In this document: positions 48,364 to 62,135 of the stretch, one piece after another
Layout: every line of letters begins with the position of its first letter
Numbering within the stretch: position 1 is the stretch's first letter
From: Acanthochlamys bracteata
Taxonomy: Eukaryota; Streptophyta; Magnoliopsida; Pandanales; Velloziaceae
Direction of reading: 5' to 3'
NCBI GenBank assembly: GCA_019914995.1
Contig: CM034142.1
Span: forward strand, 2,995,031 to 3,059,030
Length of the DNA: 64,000 nt
The notes under the pieces: model-generated
What the model saw: only the letters and a program-made list of their open reading frames with translations
What the model was told of the DNA's origin: nothing
Database searches by the model: none
Position numbers and translations under genes: made by a program

Positions 48364-50603
48364 TGTACAAGAATGTAAAAGGGTAGATCATGGATCACTT
48401 CTACCATGTCTTAAGTCGTCTCATACCGACTCAGTCCTTAGTAGAGAAGGTTCGGTTGCATGCAATGCATATGCATCAAACAATAATCATACAATAAAAG
48501 CGAATTAATATGCTTTAGGTGTATTATATAAATGTTTTATGAAACATCTCATGGAACATGTACATTAAAATTTCATAGAAATAAAAATAATACTAAATTA
48601 TAAATACTTAGTGAAATACAAAATAATAATATCAATAACTAAATACTTAGATCAACATATTATAAATATTTTAATAAATAATAAATACTGAAAGTCATAT
48701 TGGAATCCAATTAAATAAGTCAATCAAATACTTAAAACAATAGATATTCAATACCAAACAACAATCCATAACAATCACACCAGTCAGGGAGTCAGGATAG
48801 ATACTAACGACCGAGCGAGATCGCGTTTCCAGCTCATCCGCAAATTCATAATCTAACTCGGGTGCTGTGGTACTATCGCCCCCACGCATGTGGCCCACCT
48901 ATTCTACAGGCGAAAGAGAGAGACGAAGAGAGACGAGATCCTGGACTCAGCCCCTGACTGTCGGCAGCCTCAATGCAGCGCGAACATCCATGCATTACAA
49001 AAATCCACAAATACTCCAATGAATACAATTTAGTTAAAATTTATAAAAAAAGTCACTAAACATAAATCATTAGCACATCACTAAAATATTATAGCAACTA
49101 TATCAAATCGTTCTCAAATCATATGTATATATATAGCTTATAAAATCGTCATCATAATTCATTTAGCTCTTTAGATAAAACATAATAACTATTATCCAAT
49201 CATTCATAAACCACACATAAATTTCTCTTTCAATTCTAATAAAGCTCACCTTATACATGATCCTATGCATTGTAGTCATCAACATTACCATTCAAGTTAT
49301 CACAAATATTTATCATCCTTCAAGAAGCAAGCATCACATACATTTTTATGCACCATGAGGGTTTAATCAATATGCAAGAAGTTGGCAAGGTATGCCGGAG
49401 GGTCAAAGAAAATGTTACTTATGCCGAAGATATCGATAGTCTAAGAAGAAAGGTGGCACGGTAACCATCACCTGTTGTCCGTGCTTCTTCGCGGATCCAC
49501 AACTAACTCCAAACCGAACTATTCACCTAGCTCACTCGATCCTGTTACATGTACGAGTACGGTTACCTTACATAAGCATGCACTATAGCTAACTTTAATA
49601 ATACTATTACTCTCATTAAACTATGTTTAAGCGACTCTAACATATACAACTTGCAATGAAATCTAGTAATATTGCTACCGCATTCGCTTTGGTGCATCAT
49701 TATTTTAGAAATAGTACACTAACCTAATGCTAAGACGCATTCAAAGTCAAGATTGATCATAACCACGCAATCATCACAAATAACCATAAAACTAAACTAA
49801 CACTAGTCGTAGAACTTTAGGGAAGCTTACCGGTAATGAACCAAGAAGAGAAATCGCGTCCAAATCGACTTTATAATACGACGACGAATTTGCCGATTAA
49901 TGATCTGAACAACACCCAGGGTAAGATGGATTAGGCAGAAGCTTAAAGACAAGTTTGAGAAGCACAAAACATAAATCACATTTACCTCGGCCGTGGGCCC
50001 ACCGGCTCGCCGGAGTCCGGCGATCTAGGGTTCCGGCCAAGGAAATTTTAGACAACAAAAGAAGCAGCAGAACTAACCTATCTCGATTGAGTGCATGTTT
50101 AGTCCAGACACGAACGCCGGCAATGGAAAACAGTAAACTAACTCCGCCGGCTCGTTGCTCGCGGGATCGTACGTCGGAGCCGATAATCTTTGAAATTTAG
50201 TGAGAGAAAAGCCTTCTATGACAATAGAAGAGATTTTAGCAGCTTAGCAGTGGCCGAATCGCCGGCGAGAAGCTCCGGCGAAGGCCGAGATGTCGCGTTC
50301 AAGCGAAGAAGCTCCACCTGAGCGACGATGATCCGCTGGTAGCCACAGGAGAGGGTGAGAAGTCCGCCGAAAGATGACGACAGGATGGCCGGCGGCGAGG
50401 AGGTCAACGTGCGGAAGGGGGGAAGGTTGGGCAAACGCAGCCCACGGGAGGGAGAAGAGAGATAGGAAAAATAAAAGAGAAATAAGAAAAGTAAGGAGAA
50501 CTATGGAGAATTCTAGAAAGTGGAAGAAAATAATGAGTGGATTGATTCGGGCCAGAGACATTTGTGTAGGGTACCGTGCAGCATATAAAGCTTGGGGCGT
50601 TAC
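48364..50603 (-). mobile_element. Probable gypsy-type LTR (solo), minus strand
   Basis: Read on the minus strand, the right edge begins TGTAACGCCCCAAGC, a very common start of plant Ty3/gypsy LTRs. The left edge could be TGTACAAGAATG on the plus strand (an LTR ending ...CA on the minus strand), giving about 2.2 kb. Composition changes sharply at 50.6 kb, with a GC-rich patch at 49970-50420. The adjoining host copies stop at its edges. No primer site or coding domain is visible, and the 5-bp flanks (CTAGA and ATATG) do not match, so the left boundary is uncertain. Confidence 0.5.
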
Positions 50604-53600
50604 AATATGTCTTTATTATCTATAAGTAATATTTGAATGCTTGTTTGAATATTTGTGATCTATTCATAATATTTTTCGGAGACATATGTAATGTGTTAGC
50701 TCTTACTTTACATTATTATGTTATTGGTGTGTATGTATCATGAAATAATGTAGTAACAGAATTTTGAAGCCATAGTTCTTGCTTGAATCAGGTAGAATGT
50801 GGAAGTTGTATACGCATATTTGATTCTTGCTTTAATGTATTCTTAACTTTTAGGATAGCTTTTCCTCATGTTGGACTTGTTAACGTAAAGTTAGGGCAGT
50901 AAATTTGTTAAAATCGCCTAGTTTTATATGTCACTCAATTAGGAGAGTATCATTAACTTCTTTATGATGATCTAATTACACAATTATCACTCCTTCGATA
51001 TTGAGCACACATTCTTGTTCTAACATCGACATGCGTTAGCTATAAGAATAGATGATGCGTAGCGTGTATAGATTTTGAAAAGAAGAGGCTTGGATATCTT
51101 TCTTTCTTGTGGACCTTTAAGTTTCTATTTTCTTGGTCAGGTATGTTCTTACTCTCTAACAAGCTAAAGATGTTTTTCCTAACCTATTAGTTGCTGTTTT
51201 TCTCACATAACTTTCTTGAGGAGCACTTGTTTAGTTGTCAAGCTTCAGTTGGGTTGTTATTCAACTTTTCCTAATTTAAACTACCCTTGGATAGCTGGAT
51301 ATCATTAAAGCAGTATAAATTCAGTGAATGATGAATAAACGGCAACTCTACACTAAGAAATCGATGGAAGAAAGAAGAAAGAAGGAATGAAGCTAAGAGA
51401 AAAAATAAGTTTTACTCTCTAACTTTGCAATAATATATAGCTAGTTGTGACTGTGTTTATACTAAGAAGCTACAAATACTATGAATTACAGTTCTGCGCT
51501 TGCGGTGATAATATTGCAGAAAAGACAAATATAATATCTAGTTAACCATTAAAGATTTCAGTCTGTTATTCCAACATCATTTATTTTAAGTGATTCTAGT
51601 GCCAAAATTTGGATTGCCATGTCGTGTCATGAATTTGGATATGTGTTGATATTCTCATATAATTTTAACTATCTAAGAATGAAAAAGCATTATTAAAGAA
51701 GTGAGTGAGACATGCCACCTCATAGTAAGCTGTAACCGTACACTAAGTGTTAAACTGAAAATTTCTTTCATGTTTCCACTATATTGGAGTTATTGTTGTT
51801 GTGCTTTTCATTCAGCATCTGTGTGTGTAAGAAACTTGGGTGCTCTTGTAGTGATCATTAGGATTTTATATTGATGGTTCTATAATTTCTAGATTTGTTA
51901 TCAGTAATCTTGTTAATCCAGTTTGCTCAACCTTGTAAATGTTCACAACTTGGAATTTGCAAAGCATTCTCTGACTCGGTACAGAGGAAGTATAACCTTG
52001 TCTTTGTAGTTGTATAAAGTTCTAAGTTGCAATTTATGAAAACTTCGAATAGGTTTCCAAAGCATTCTTTGACTCAGTACTAAGGAAGTATAATCTTGTC
52101 TTCGTAGTTGTATAAAGTTCTAAGTTGCAACTTATGACAAATTGTAAGTACATTTTAGAAATCATTTCCAGAGTTTCTCAATATGAGATTGTTTATATTT
52201 GATTGTTTAATGGACAAGCATTTAATCATTGTTTTATATTACTAATTATGTTTTTCTCGCTACATGAGGACTACTATCCAGGATTTGTTTCTCATATACA
52301 TGTAGTCTGAACAACTGCAAGAGATTCTTTCAAATTAATTTCAAAATGAAGCATAAAGGTTTCCAATGTGAGGTTTGTCCATTTGAGAGCATTTTCATAT
52401 TTTGAACTTTAAACAAGTACCCTTTGATGTGATTACTTCATCTTTATTCTCTTTTAGGAGGAATTTCTTATCTAAGATTTCCATCGCACTGCAAAATCTT
52501 CCCATTTGATTAGCCTAAGGTATATTACACTTACTGAAAGTTTGCTTTTAATGAATAATTGGTATTGCTTTGCCAATATTGCATGCTTAGTTTTGTAATG
52601 CTTTTCTCTTTTTAGTTTTATTTTTTTCTAAGGTAACTAGAAGTGTGAGTTAACTGTAACATTGTGGAGTATGAATTTTGCTAGTTCATATTCTAGTATG
52701 AGGTGCAATTTATAGGCTTATGAGCTAGCTCTCTTCCTCAAACCTTGCTCTCAAAACTTGCATCTCGTATTCTCATTGATGCACGCACTTTGGTTTCATG
52801 TGTCTTGCACGGTCAAAAGCTTTTGATATAATGTTTAAACAAAAGAAGTGCGGAGAAGCATTTCTCAGTTGTAATGGTGTTTTTTCTCAGTTTGAACTTA
52901 TGAAGATGCTAAACAATGTAATCCTATGTCACAACTTTCTTTTTGTGCCTATGGTTTAAAAAATGTAGCTTGCTTTAAGTAAATGCCTCCAGGATATGAT
53001 TTGAGTCCTTTTGTGAAGTCTTAAAGGTAATGTAGGATGTATAACTGAAAATAGCGCTATCAACTTAAAATTACATGGTATTGTGCTCTAAATTCGAACA
53101 GTTGAGTGAGTTTGCATATATATTACTCACAATTGAATATTTTTAGAGAAGTGAATGCGATGATCCCGCTCTTAGAGATCAACTCTTATGCCTCACATTG
53201 TAGGTCATGTGTAGAATACATTCCTCACATTGGGAACAAAAAATTCCTTTTTGTGGTGATCGTAGAGATCAACTTTTGATCTACTTTTGTAACAAAGGAT
53301 TGTGTTATGAAAGCTGCTGATTTTATGGCAAGAGTTGAGTTTGCATTAAATTGTTCTATACTAGCTTATTATGTAAAAAGAAATTGTGCGTGACTATATA
53401 AATTTATACAAATTCTATTATAGGTGGTAGCTTAGGTTCTAATAATTTCTTGTTCTCATGCGTAATACATATTGACGAAATGGTACTCATTCATTTTCAC
53501 TTTTTCACATGTTTGTAAGAAAGCTAATAATTTCTTGAGGCAAAAGAAATTCAGGTAACTGCTAAAGAAAGTTTAAATAGATACAAAAATTTATAGTTAA

Positions 53601-55285
53601 ATTTGCTGTAATATAATGAGAATTATTTGTGAGGGTGCTCCAAATGCTAGAATTGCATATCTAGTACGATGGAGATACATCACTGCAGTTATTGTAAGTT
53701 GACTTTACATTCAATTAGTTTACTTTCAATTGATTTTATCATTTATTTACAATAAACTTTCTTGTCAATTACAGATTGGAGTTTACATGATGGTAGTCCA
53801 ACTATTTGGATGTGTGAGTAGGATTCCATTCTATAGAGTATCTTTCCTTATCATCCAGTTATATAATATAGACCTAATTCATATAATGGTTTCAAATATT
53901 TAAAACACTTGGTGCAAATTGAAATGGAATTTTCAGGATTTTCTTCAGGAACTCTTGGATGCATATTGTTCGGTGCCATTTAGATGTTGTATTAATTTAA
54001 TGGAAGATCAGTAATAACTTACCAAGTATGCTTCAAATGCTTGCCTATTGTCTATAAATCACTTCATGCTTGTACATGAATCACTTGGTTTTCATTAAAA
54101 TTTCTAACATGATGTCTAAAATAGCCGTTGGTTTTTGTTTAAAGTTTGCTCTATAGTTACATGTTAGCAATCTATATATAATGATATATTGTGGAATAGA
54201 TCCGTTGTGACAAATTTTGTTGTTTATGTAGTCGTAGAAGACTCTTTTAAGAGATTTATGCTTTTGGCATTTGGAATTTGGTAGGGTATTTGAATAGGAA
54301 CCTCGATTAGGAGTGATATGGTTAAGATCAATAGTATTAGAGAACATTATCTTTAGCGGAAATGGTTCTGGTAATGATGATACTATTTGTATGTAAGCAT
54401 CCTTAAATGCTTTTGTGTTGAAGTTTTATTTTGTTATGGTAGGTGATGCTAATATACCTAGGACTAGTGCTGCAAAGAAATTGAAAATATCAAGGTATCT
54501 GATTTCACTTTAGGCATTTGCTCTTGGAACTATTACCATTGTTGATAGTGGAGGTTACTGGAGTAATATGTTCATTTTTTAGCTTGTTATAATTTAGCCT
54601 CTTTTTGGTGTTTAACATAGTGCACTTTTTTACCTGCTTTATTGTGCAATATTCAATAGTATCTCGGCTTCTTCCTTTCAGGAAAGGGAGGATTAGGGTT
54701 GATAAAGTGCTTTCCTTCTAGAACTGAAGTGATACTGCCTGTAGATTATGTGGTAAGAAATATAGGTAGTAGTTCATAGTCATTTGGCTACATTGATCAT
54801 GCCAGTATAAGATGTTGAAAAATGATTGAAGTATAAGAGCTTGTAGTTGCATCAGATAAGGAGCATGATCTCTCAAGGCAGATCTAGTGGAATGGTCAGT
54901 TATGACTTCAAGTGCGTGCATTGTCTTTATTATGCTTCTTAATTTGCTATCATTTCTGGTGAGGATGATCTTTCTTGTTGCAGTCATGCATCTATAAATT
55001 TTTATTATCATAAAATTCCTTTTTTTCTTAACTGTTGATTGGTAAGCTTTTCTACAAAGATGCTCTTAGATGAGTTAACTTCTCGATTGCAAGTGGTGTG
55101 AGGTTGGAATTTGTTAAAGTAATATGTGGCAGGTTAGTTTCTAGATTGTTGTAATTAACTTGTCCGTTTTTATTTAGTGCATCTTTCTGTAGCTGCTTAC
55201 TCTTAGTACCTTAGAACAACTAGATTGATATATAAGGTTTTAAAATGTTGACTTACTTGCTAGAACCTAGGATACCTTTTAAGGT
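50604..55285 (+). repeat. Further degenerate copy of the duplicated host region
   Basis: 51780-53050 aligns with about 28900-30150 of the right arm: TCTAGATTTGT near 51889, an exon-like block at 52260-52370 ending before GTGAGG, and CTCAGTTGTAATGGTGTTTTTT near 52864. 54420-55140 aligns with 46920-47250 and has a short open piece GDANIPRTSAAKKLKIS near 54444-54495. The copies are heavily mutated. No intact frame is present; the ancestral gene is the same unrecognised one as in the inverted arms. Confidence 0.6.
51961..52135. repeat. Direct tandem duplication of about 98 bp
   Basis: AAAGCATTCTCTGACTCGGT at 51961 recurs as AAAGCATTCTTTGACTCAGT at 52059. Both are followed by AGGAAGTATAA and GTAGTTGTATAAAGTTCTAA. 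The two units differ by a few bases. Confidence 0.85.
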
Positions 55286-58200
55286 TGTTGGTTAATGTAT
55301 GTTCTTCTTTTCCTTTTTGTGTAGTGATTTTCTAATTTTTTCATAACTTTTTATCTCTCGCCACATCATTTTCACAATAATCATATAGTAAGAAAATCGA
55401 TCCCATCCAAATACAAATAGTGTGAAATTAATAGTGTATGTTCCAGATAAATACAAATATATAAAAGGTATTTTGAATTGTATATAAAAAGATATAAAAT
55501 AAATATAATGGTATGCCAACTAAATTTAAATTGGTATCAAATAAGCGAAAATAAATATAACTAGGTTGCAGGTGCATACAAATGCGTAACAACTAAATAC
55601 ATATCGACATCGAGCAAATACAAATAGGTCAAATCGAATATAAAGAGATATCGAGCATACATAAACTAATATTAAATATAAATAAATAAGTACATAACGA
55701 ACGAACTGTAAAGGGAGAAACAACAAAATTCAAAGCCAATTGATATTATTATAAATTATACACAAATCAATAACAAATAAAGATACATCGCTAGCAACTA
55801 AGCACAACTAAAATATAATAGGTATTAACGAAATACAAATAGGTATCATGTAATTATTCTAAAGAACGGAAGGATGCTTAGATTTCGATCATACTGTTGA
55901 ACCTTAGTTTTAATTTTTTATTATTATAAAATTATGAAATAAAAAAATAGTAAGATTTAAATTTAATGATGTATAGATTTACACATATTAGTGTGTAAAA
56001 TAAAAAGATGACGTTGGTAAATTACAATAGTACTCGATTAACTTTACTAAAATTAAAGTAGATACCAACTAAATAAAAACGATACTAATTAAATGTAATT
56101 TAGAATTAGTTTAAAATGAGATTGGAATTAGGAAAAGTTTACCAAATAACATATACTGAATTGCTTATTTTCCTCTTAATTGCAATGATTTTTTAATTTT
56201 CATAAGTTTCGTCTCTCGTCACATCATCTTCACAATAATAACATAACAGGTAAATTGATACCAACGAAATACAAGTTGAGTAAAATTATATGCATATAAT
56301 TCCAAGCAGATATTGATATATAGCGATAATGTAGAATTGCATAAGAGAATGTACATGCTAAATATAAGAAAATATTAAGTGCATCTGAAATTTTTTTAAA
56401 ATAAACACTGTTAAATATAAATAATTAACAAGCGCACAGAAATTGCTATCAACCAAATACAAGTAGATACCGAATAAATAAAAATAGGTATTAAATATAA
56501 ATAAATATGTACTAATTAAATATTACAATTAAAGAATTGTGTACGAATGGGCAACACCAAAATTTTGCAGTCAATTGATATTCGTACTAATTGTACGCAA
56601 AGCAATAACAAATAAATATACATATGTAAAAAGTAAAAAAGAACCGAATATAAATAGGTACCAACTGGATACAAATATCACAAATAAATACAAATAATAT
56701 TTAAATATGTACTACTAATATAATTGTGAACGTATTATATAAAAATATTTATTACAAAGTTCAAAATCTCATTAGCACTAGAGAAAGGTTATCATTTGTC
56801 CAATAAACGAAATGACAGTTAGAATTCTATCGTATTGCGAATACTTATAATGTCACCAGCGTTGATTTTATTTTTCTGAATGTTGTAAAATTATAAAATT
56901 TTAAAAATTATGATTTAGTTCAAACTTGACAGCGATGTAAGAAATTACACATGTAAAGATGTAAGAGATACAAATTCGTAACAAATAAAACTACATTGGT
57001 TTTAGGTAAATATAACCAAAACATAAGAAATGTACAAATTAAACACCAAAAGATAATAAGTACAAATAAGTAGGCACAAATTTTATATAAATGCTACTAA
57101 TTGAACGTAGTTTGGAACGATTAAAATTTGATTTCAACAGTAAACGTTTATCGAATAAGATATACAAAGAGCGTTTCTTCTTTTCCGTTTTTTTTGCAGT
57201 GATTTTCTAATTGTTCATAACTTTTTATCTCTGGCCACATTATCTTCACAATAATCATGTAGCAAGAACATTGTTCCCACCTAAAGACAAATAGTGTGAA
57301 ATTAATATAGCGTATGTTCCAAATAAATATAACTATATAAAAGGCATTTTGAAGTGTATATACAAAGATACAAGAAAAGTACAAAGTTATGCCAACTAAA
57401 TTTAAATTGTTATCAAATAAAAATAAATATAAGTAGATTGCGGGCCCACACAAATGCGTAAAAAATAAATTCATATCTGCATCGACCAAATACAAATAGT
57501 TAGAAATCGAACATAAACAGGTATCGGGCATACAAAAAATAATATTAAATATAATTAAATAAGTTAATGACGAACGAACTGTAAAGGGAGAAACAATAAA
57601 ATCAAAGCCAATTGGTATTATTGTCGATTGTACATAGATAAGTAACACATAAAGATACATATATACCAACTAAGCACAACTAAACTTTAAATAGGTATAA
57701 ACTAAATACCAGTAGGTGCACAACTAAATATAAATAGGTATTAACTAAATACAAGTAGTATCATGTATACGCAACTACGTACTAATTATATATAAGTACG
57801 TACTAATAAATTTTATTTCCAACTATTTGTTTACAAGTGCTTATGATAAAATTAAAATCAATTATTGCTAGAGAAATGTTATAATTATTCTAACGAACGG
57901 AAGGATGCTTAGAATTCAATAATACTTTTGAAGCTTAAAATTTCGCTCAACCTTAGTTTTAATTTTTTAATTGATGTAAAAGTATCAAATAAAACAATAA
58001 TTGGATTTAAATATAGATCTGGTAATTAATATATAAAACAAAAAGAAGACATTAATAAATTGTAATAGTAGTAGGTAAACACAACTAAAATTAAAAGCGA
58101 TAGTAAGTATTAGAATGAGTTTAAAGCGAGATTGGAATTACGAAAAGTTTATCATATAATATATACTGAAACTATTTCTTATTTTCGTATTATTTGTAAT

Positions 58201-60558
58201 GATTTTTTAATTTTTGACATAAAATTCGTCTCTCGTCACATCATCTTCACAATAATAACATAATAGATAAACTGATAACAATCAAATACAAGTTGAGCAA
58301 AATTATATACATTTACATTTCAAGCATATGTTGATATATAGCAATAATGTTGAATTGCATATAAGAATGTACATATTAAGTATAAGAAAATACTTAATTA
58401 TGAAATAAACACTGTTAAATATAAATTGTTACAGGGCACACACAAATTGTTAGGAACCAAATACAAGTACAAACGAAGTAAATAAGAATAACTACCAACT
58501 AAAGACAAGATTATCGTGCATACAAATATAGGTATAAAGTATAAGTAAATATTCACTAATTAAAGATTACAATTAAAGAATTGTGTACGAATGTTCAATA
58601 CCAAAACTTTACAGTCAATTGATATTAGTACTGATTATACATAAAGCAATAATGAATAAATATACATTTGTAAAAAGTAAAGACAACTGAAATATACATC
58701 AGTATCAAGTAAAGAGAACTGAATATAAATAGTTATCAAGTGTATACAAATATGTACAATGTATATATAAATACTTATCACAAAGATCAAAATCTCATTA
58801 GCACTAGAGAAAGACTGTCATGTGTCCAACAAACGAAATGACAGTTAGAATTCTACAGTATTGCAAATACTTTTAAATCGTTGATTTTATTTTTGTTAAT
58901 GTTGTAAAATCATAAAATCTAAAAAATTTTTGATTTAATTATAAGCTTGACGGCGATGTAAGGAATTACATTTGAAGGCGTAAGAGAAACACAAATCCGT
59001 AACAAATAAAACTAAATTAGTTTTATCTAAACATAAACAAAACGTAAGAATGCACCAATTAAATATCAAAAGATAATAAGTATAAACAAGTATATACACA
59101 TTTACAAAACTGCTACTAATTGAACGTAGTTTGGAACGATTAAAGTTTGATTTGAACAGGAGATGTTTATCGAGTAAGATATATAAAGAGCATCTCTTAT
59201 TTTCCTTTTTTTGCAGTGATTTTCTATTTTTTTTATAATTTTTTATCTCTCGCCACATCATCTTCACAATAATTATGTAGCAAAAAAGTCGATCCCATTT
59301 AAACACAAATAGCATAAAATTAATAGAGTGTATATTCCAGATAAATATAAATATATAAAAGACATTTTGAATTGTATATAAAAAAATACAAAATAAGTAC
59401 AAAGATATGCCAACTAAATTCAAATTGTTATCAAAAAATAAGATAAATATAAGTAGGTCGTGGACGTACAAAAAGTCGTCAAAATCAAATATATATCTAC
59501 ATCGAACAAATACAAAGAGGTACAAACCGAATAAAAAGAGATATCTGGTATATAAAAAATAATATTAAATATAATTAAAAATGCAAAGATGAACGAACTC
59601 TGAAAGGAGAAACAATAAAATTCAAAAGCAATTGGTATTGTTATAGATTGTACACAAATAAATAACAGCTAAAGATTCATTGCTACCAACTAAGCACAAT
59701 TAAAATATAAATAAGTATTAACTAAATACAAGTAGGTATAATGTATACACAGTTGCGATCTAATTATATATAAGTACGTATCAATAGATTTTATCTCCAA
59801 CCATTTATTTACAAGTGCGTATGATAAAATTAAAATCTATTATCGAGTGTGAAATATTGTAATTATTCTAGCGAAGGGAAGGATGTTTAAATTTCAATCA
59901 TACTTTTTAAGCTTAAAATTTCAATCAACCTTATTTTTAATATTTAATTGATTTAAAATTATAAAATAAAAAAATAGTAGGATTTCAATATAGATTTGTT
60001 AATTATATATAGATTTACACATATTAATGTGTAAAACGAAAAGAAGACGTTGGTAAACTACAATAGTAGTAGGTAACTATAACTAAAATTAAGACGATAT
60101 AAACTAATTAAAAATGATACTAATTAAACGTAATTTAGAATGAGTTTAAAGCGAGATTGCAATTAGAAAAAGTTTACCAAATAACATATACTGAAACTAT
60201 TTCTTATTTTGGTCTTATTTGTAGTGATTTTTTAATTTTGTCATAAATTTTGTCTCTCGTCACATCATCTTCACAACAATAATATAACAGATAAATTGAT
60301 ACCAACCAAATACAAGTTGGGTAAAACTATATACATATAGATTCCAAACAAATATTATATATAGCTATAATGTCGAATTGCATATGAGAATGTACATATT
60401 AAATTTAAGAAATATATTAAGTGAATCTGAAATATTTTGAAACAAACATTGCTAAATATAAATTCTTACTGTGGCGCACACAAATCGTTAGCAACCAAAC
60501 ACAAGCAAATTCCGAGCAAATAGAAAGAGTTACCAACTAAAGACAGAAAATTATCGTG

Positions 60559-60563
60559 CATAC
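60559..60563. repeat. 5' target-site duplication of the solo LTR (CATAC)
   Basis: CATAC before the solo LTR is repeated at 62136-62140 directly after it. Confidence 0.92.
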
Positions 60564-62135
60564 TGTTGGAATTATAAGGATAATTTTGATGATAACAAAG
60601 AATTAAGAACTATGATTTATATAAAACTAATAATCTGAAAACAAGTCTGCAGGATTAGATAAACAAAGATCATTTAATTTACAAAGAGAAAGAACAAATG
60701 CCATCATACTGACCAATCTATTGTGCTACTACATACTGGATGTAGGGGACAAAGACACGACATGAGGATGCCATAGCCACATCACGGCCACCGCTCGATC
60801 GTCAAGCGGACAGAGAACAAAGATACGGAATGGAGGATGCCACGCACCACAATTCATCAAATTGCTCGACTATCAAGCATAAGAAGACTTCTCTGTTTCA
60901 AATGGACCCTTACGCTCAACGGCAACGAAATTTCCCTTGCTTCAAAAATCACCTGCATTCACAACGGACTGAAGCATTTCAAACAGAAGATTCACAAGAG
61001 CTAAAATCATTTTCAATCTCACACAAAAGGAAAGCTCAATAATCAAGGAAAGAAAGCAGTCAAAGTCCTTGATCAAGTAAAGCGATCAACTCAAGATCGC
61101 ATTTATTATGGACATGCCATATCAACTCATCATCTCACCGAGTCTCAGACAGAAACTTAGCTAAATTAAGCTTTCAACCGTTGGCAGCAAATTCAAACTT
61201 CTACAACGCATTCAATGCAACGAAGACTTTGCACAAACACAGCTGAAAGACCATTAGACAACACCACTTTCTCTCTGACGTGAAGAACCGAGCGCCAACA
61301 GCAACGTTCCTCAATGGCTCTTGCACAGGAAAGAAACTCTATAAGAAGGGAGTCACAGCAACGAAGAAACGTGGTGGAGAAAGAGAGAAAAACAGGGAGA
61401 GAACATAAAGAAAACAGAAGTAGAGAGAAGCCAAACAAAAATAGAGATATATAAGAACTCTACCACTCTACTCAAAAATATCCTATTGCTGGTCACGAAC
61501 TCCACTACTCCACACAAACAAATATTGCTGCAAATCATACTGAAGAAATCTCTCTCAGCGACCTCTCCGATCATCTCATCTGAATCACATCATAAACACT
61601 TAATATTCATGAGATAGATCCTGTGCTCAATCTTGGTTTATTTTCTTGTAACCTCTTCGACAAGAAAAGGTGGTCTTTGCAGCACCGGTAAAGAAAGCTC
61701 AGGTAGAGCTTGGTGTAAGCTCTTAGACCTTGTAATAGTGCTAGCAAATCAGCCAGGGGGACATGCGTGTCCAGTAGGCTGTTAGGGGTTGTCTTGGCGA
61801 AGAAATCCGGTAGAGTAAGTGTGCTTGGCGAAGCACTTTGCTCAAGGTGTATTTGTAGCTTATTAAAGGTCTAGTGAAGCTTTGGCTCTGGTGATAAAGC
61901 AACCGTGGATGTAAGCAAAAGGATTTTGCCGAACCACGTTAAATACCCTGAGCACTACTCTTTGTCACTTATGTCAGTAAATACTCTAACTCTCTCTCAT
62001 CTGAGTTACAAAGATTGACACAATGTCAACTGTTAGCTCATTGCCAAAGAGGGATAACAAACTTAACGAAAATTTTTATAGACTAACTTAATTCACCCCT
62101 CCCCTCTTGAGTTAATCTTGCAGGAATATCTAACA
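60564..62135 (+). mobile_element. Solo LTR of the copia (Sirevirus) family, in the satellite
   Basis: 1,572 bp, starting TGTTGGAATTATAAGG and ending ATATCTAACA, collinear with both LTRs of the element at 37610-46759. It is flanked by CATAC duplications. The B2 monomer keeps the undisturbed site near 58511-58531 (ATTATCGTGCATACAAATAT). No internal element sequence remains, so it most likely arose by recombination between the LTRs of a full copy. Confidence 0.95.
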
